Assembly (NCBI GenBank): GCA_044356745.1
Contig: JBIKVP010000085.1
Coordinates: 1 to 8,063, forward strand
Source: JBIKVP01 sp044356745
GTDB taxonomy: Bacteria > Pseudomonadota > Alphaproteobacteria > Rhizobiales > Beijerinckiaceae
Reading direction: 5' to 3'
Length of the DNA stretch: 8,063 nucleotides
The notes under the pieces: model-generated
Told to the model about the DNA's origin: nothing
Databases searched by the model: none
What the model saw: only the letters and a program-made list of their open reading frames with translations
Shown: positions 7,316-8,063 of the stretch, one piece after another
Layout of the letters: the number at the start of each line of letters is the position of its first letter
Numbering within the stretch: the stretch's first letter is position 1
Position numbers and translations under genes: made by a program

Positions 7316-7336
7316 TTGCGCCTATGCATCCGTCAA
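7308..7336 (-). promoter_or_regulatory. rpoN: Candidate sigma70-like promoter for rpoN
   Basis: On the minus strand, TTGACG (7331-7336, 5 of 6) and TATGCT (7308-7313, 4 of 6) are separated by exactly 17 bp, the best promoter-like pair in the window. Transcription would start near 7301, giving a leader of about 150 bases before the rpoN ATG at 7152. The -10 lies inside an inverted repeat, suggesting repression by a dimeric regulator or autoregulation, which is inference. No convincing sigma-54-type TGGCAC-N5-TTGC site was seen here. Confidence 0.5.
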
Positions 7337-7416
7337 AGGTTCTTGGCCTCAAACTGAGGTGATTTCATCAACAGGGTTAAGCAAATATTTTGATAAAGGG
7401 TTTAGCGTTTAATCTA

Positions 7417-7926
7417 TTATGGTAATTGAGCCAAAGCTTTTGGATCGCTTAGTACGCCTGTTACGCCTGCAGCAATCATATTATTTTCTGCTTCAACAGT
7501 GGCAATAGCAGTAGGAAGCATGTTGAGCGCTTCATCGCCTATAAGTAAAGCTTGACGTAAAATCTCTTGGTCGTAAGGCATTGGACGGAAGCCACCGGCT
7601 GTTTCTGCATTAAATAAAGACGTGCTTGCATATTCCATGGCATTTGCGGCTTTGAACGCTTCGTATAAAGCACTTTTTTGGGCTACTGTTAAATTAGGAT
7701 TGTCAAGTTCGAGTCTTAATCTCTCAGCTATGAAATCGCCATATTTGATAGAGAGGACGGGGTCAATGCGATTATCTGGCAGAACGGTATAGGCGATCTC
7801 CTCGGGGCTAATGCGACCCTCTGTGAGCTCTGATATTGTCACAGCATATTCATTAAAACCAGTTGCCATTTCCTCTAAATCTGCTCTACTTGATTTGGCG
7901 GTATCAGGATCCATCGTGAGGTTCAT
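7417..7926 (-). CDS. Hypothetical acidic protein next to the IS
   Basis: This 169-aa protein is not recognised. It has no cysteine, no signal peptide and no obvious membrane segment. It is clearly acidic, with roughly twice as many Asp/Glu as Lys/Arg, and looks mostly helical. The middle stretch, LTVAQKSALYEAFKAANAMEY (about 79-99), reads as an amphipathic helix, and the C-terminal third is Ala-rich. The ATG at 7926 has a good AAGGA ribosome site seven bases upstream (7933-7937), so it looks like a natural start rather than a chance fragment. The IS boundary lies only three bases beyond that site (7941). Any native promoter has thus been displaced, and expression would depend on the IS or a start inside it. 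It occupies the place upstream of rpoN where lptB often lies. A soluble cytoplasmic protein is likely; no function can be assigned. Confidence 0.65.
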   Translation of the reverse strand: MNLTMDPDTAKSSRADLEEMATGFNEYAVTISELTEGRISPEEIAYTVLPDNRIDPVLSIKYGDFIAERLRLELDNPNLTVAQKSALYEAFKAANAMEYASTSLFNAETAGGFRPMPYDQEILRQALLIGDEALNMLPTAIATVEAENNMIAAGVTGVLSDPKALAQLP

Positions 7927-7940
7927 ATTGCAGTCCTTAC

Positions 7941-8063
7941 TATACCCCTCGTGAGTGAAGAGTTGGCGTTATCTTTTTATTAAGGTTGTTTTGATTCCAA
8001 TTTGGTATGGGTACGCTTTTAGAACCGGATCAACGGCAGGAGCTTTTGAAACGCCACCGCACC
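7941..8063 (+). mobile_element. Right IS copy, 5' end only (IS630-like)
   Basis: Positions 7941-8054 are the exact inverted copy of 1-114, and the final nine bases (8055-8063) continue the element beyond what the left edge shows. The inner edge is TATACCCCTCGTGAG, so the terminal repeat probably begins at or just after a TA target dinucleotide, as for IS630-type elements. About 66 bases separate the inner edge from the transposase ATG. The element faces rightward, away from the gene block, and its far end is outside the window. Confidence 0.7.
8007..8063 (+). CDS. IS630-like transposase, N-terminal 19 codons (cut by window edge)
   Basis: An ATG at 8007 opens a frame of 19 codons, MGTLLEPDQRQ...KRHRT, running off the right edge. 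An in-frame TGA at 7992-7994 limits the start, and no strong ribosome site is seen (only AAGG at 7983-7986, about 20 bases away). The Q-R-Q-x-L-x-x-R-H-R-T pattern is like the start of the IS630-family transposase DNA-binding domain, which is normally followed by a DR-x-x-DRI-K-x-V/A-LL stretch that would lie just outside. It is three codons longer than the left copy, otherwise identical. Confidence 0.55.
   Translation, partial: MGTLLEPDQRQELLKRHRT

Larger units (their letters stand above)
7153..7416 (-). other. rpoN upstream region, no gene seen
   Basis: This 264-bp gap separates the unknown gene from rpoN. It contains the candidate rpoN promoter (7308-7336), a 9-bp inverted repeat (7283-7315), and an A/T-homopolymer leader with a 16-bp palindrome. 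A weak 5-bp hairpin, CCTCA/TGAGG with a 3-nt loop (7347-7359), lies after the unknown gene and lacks a T run. No recognisable gene or fragment of lptB, the ABC ATPase often upstream of rpoN in this class, was found. Confidence 0.6.

Noticed and set aside
7153..7329. N-terminal extension of RpoN from the ATG at 7329 (572 aa form)
   Set aside because: The family N-terminus and a GAGGGGG ribosome site fix the start at 7152; the extension is basic/Phe-rich low-complexity sequence read through A/T runs and the predicted promoter.
6132..7357. Plus-strand open frames over rpoN and its leader
   Set aside because: Antisense shadows; none resembles a known protein or has a convincing start.
7347..7359. 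Terminator after the unknown gene (CCTCA/TGAGG hairpin)
   Set aside because: The stem is only 5 bp and has no T run on the minus strand.
1..8063. Functional composite transposon carrying rpoN-DUF177 as cargo
   Set aside because: The cargo is ordinary core genes in conserved order with uniform composition and a single direction; independent insertions of the same IS on both sides explain the structure better.
1..8063. tRNA, rRNA, CRISPR array or riboswitch
   Set aside because: No cloverleaf-like or repeat-spacer pattern and no recognisable aptamer was seen in the intergenic stretches, which are all shorter than 300 bp.

Overview
This is about 7.8 kb of chromosomal core DNA from an alphaproteobacterium of moderate GC content (mid-40s percent by eye, not counted). 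The rpoN-hpf-ptsN order, the long two-domain HPF, and a cytochrome bc1-type chaperone directly followed by a YceD/DUF177 gene are typical of Alphaproteobacteria. No genus can be assigned from the sequence alone. All eight complete gene calls between the flanking repeats lie on the minus strand, so transcription runs from the right end to the left.

Edges: positions 1-114 and 7941-8054 are a perfect 114-bp inverted repeat. In each copy the outward strand starts an open frame, MGTLLEPDQRQ..., that looks like the N-terminus of an IS630-type (Tc1/mariner-like) transposase. Both window ends therefore appear to run into two opposite-facing copies of the same insertion sequence. Each copy presents its transposase-start end, next to a TATA, to the gene block. 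The window edges cut both copies, possibly because an assembly broke there.

Right part (7417-4411): an unrecognised acidic 169-aa protein (7417-7926) starts 14 bp from the right IS. A 264-bp intergenic stretch follows. It holds a good sigma70-like promoter overlapped by a 9-bp inverted repeat, then a leader rich in homopolymer runs. Next come rpoN (sigma-54), hpf (long ribosome hibernation factor) with its own candidate promoter, and ptsN (EIIA-Ntr). This is the classical sigma-54/nitrogen-PTS cluster linking nitrogen and carbon status to transcription and ribosome dormancy.

Middle part (4378-1286): a class I [4Fe-4S] fumarate hydratase follows ptsN by 32 bp. It is followed by a 12-helix MFS transporter with its own candidate promoter. 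Overlapping the transporter stop codon (TAATG) is a 50-codon hydrophobic, methionine-rich small ORF that looks like a real translationally coupled membrane peptide.

Left part (1266-144): a ubiquinol-cytochrome c chaperone (CBP3/UQCC1-like) and a YceD/DUF177 protein form a tight pair. In related genomes this pair often precedes plsX-fabH, but here the IS begins 29 bp after the DUF177 stop. No tRNA, rRNA, CRISPR, phage or defence genes were seen. The most notable items are the inverted IS pair bracketing an essential-gene block, the coupled small ORF, the unknown IS-adjacent gene, and the inverted repeat on the rpoN promoter.
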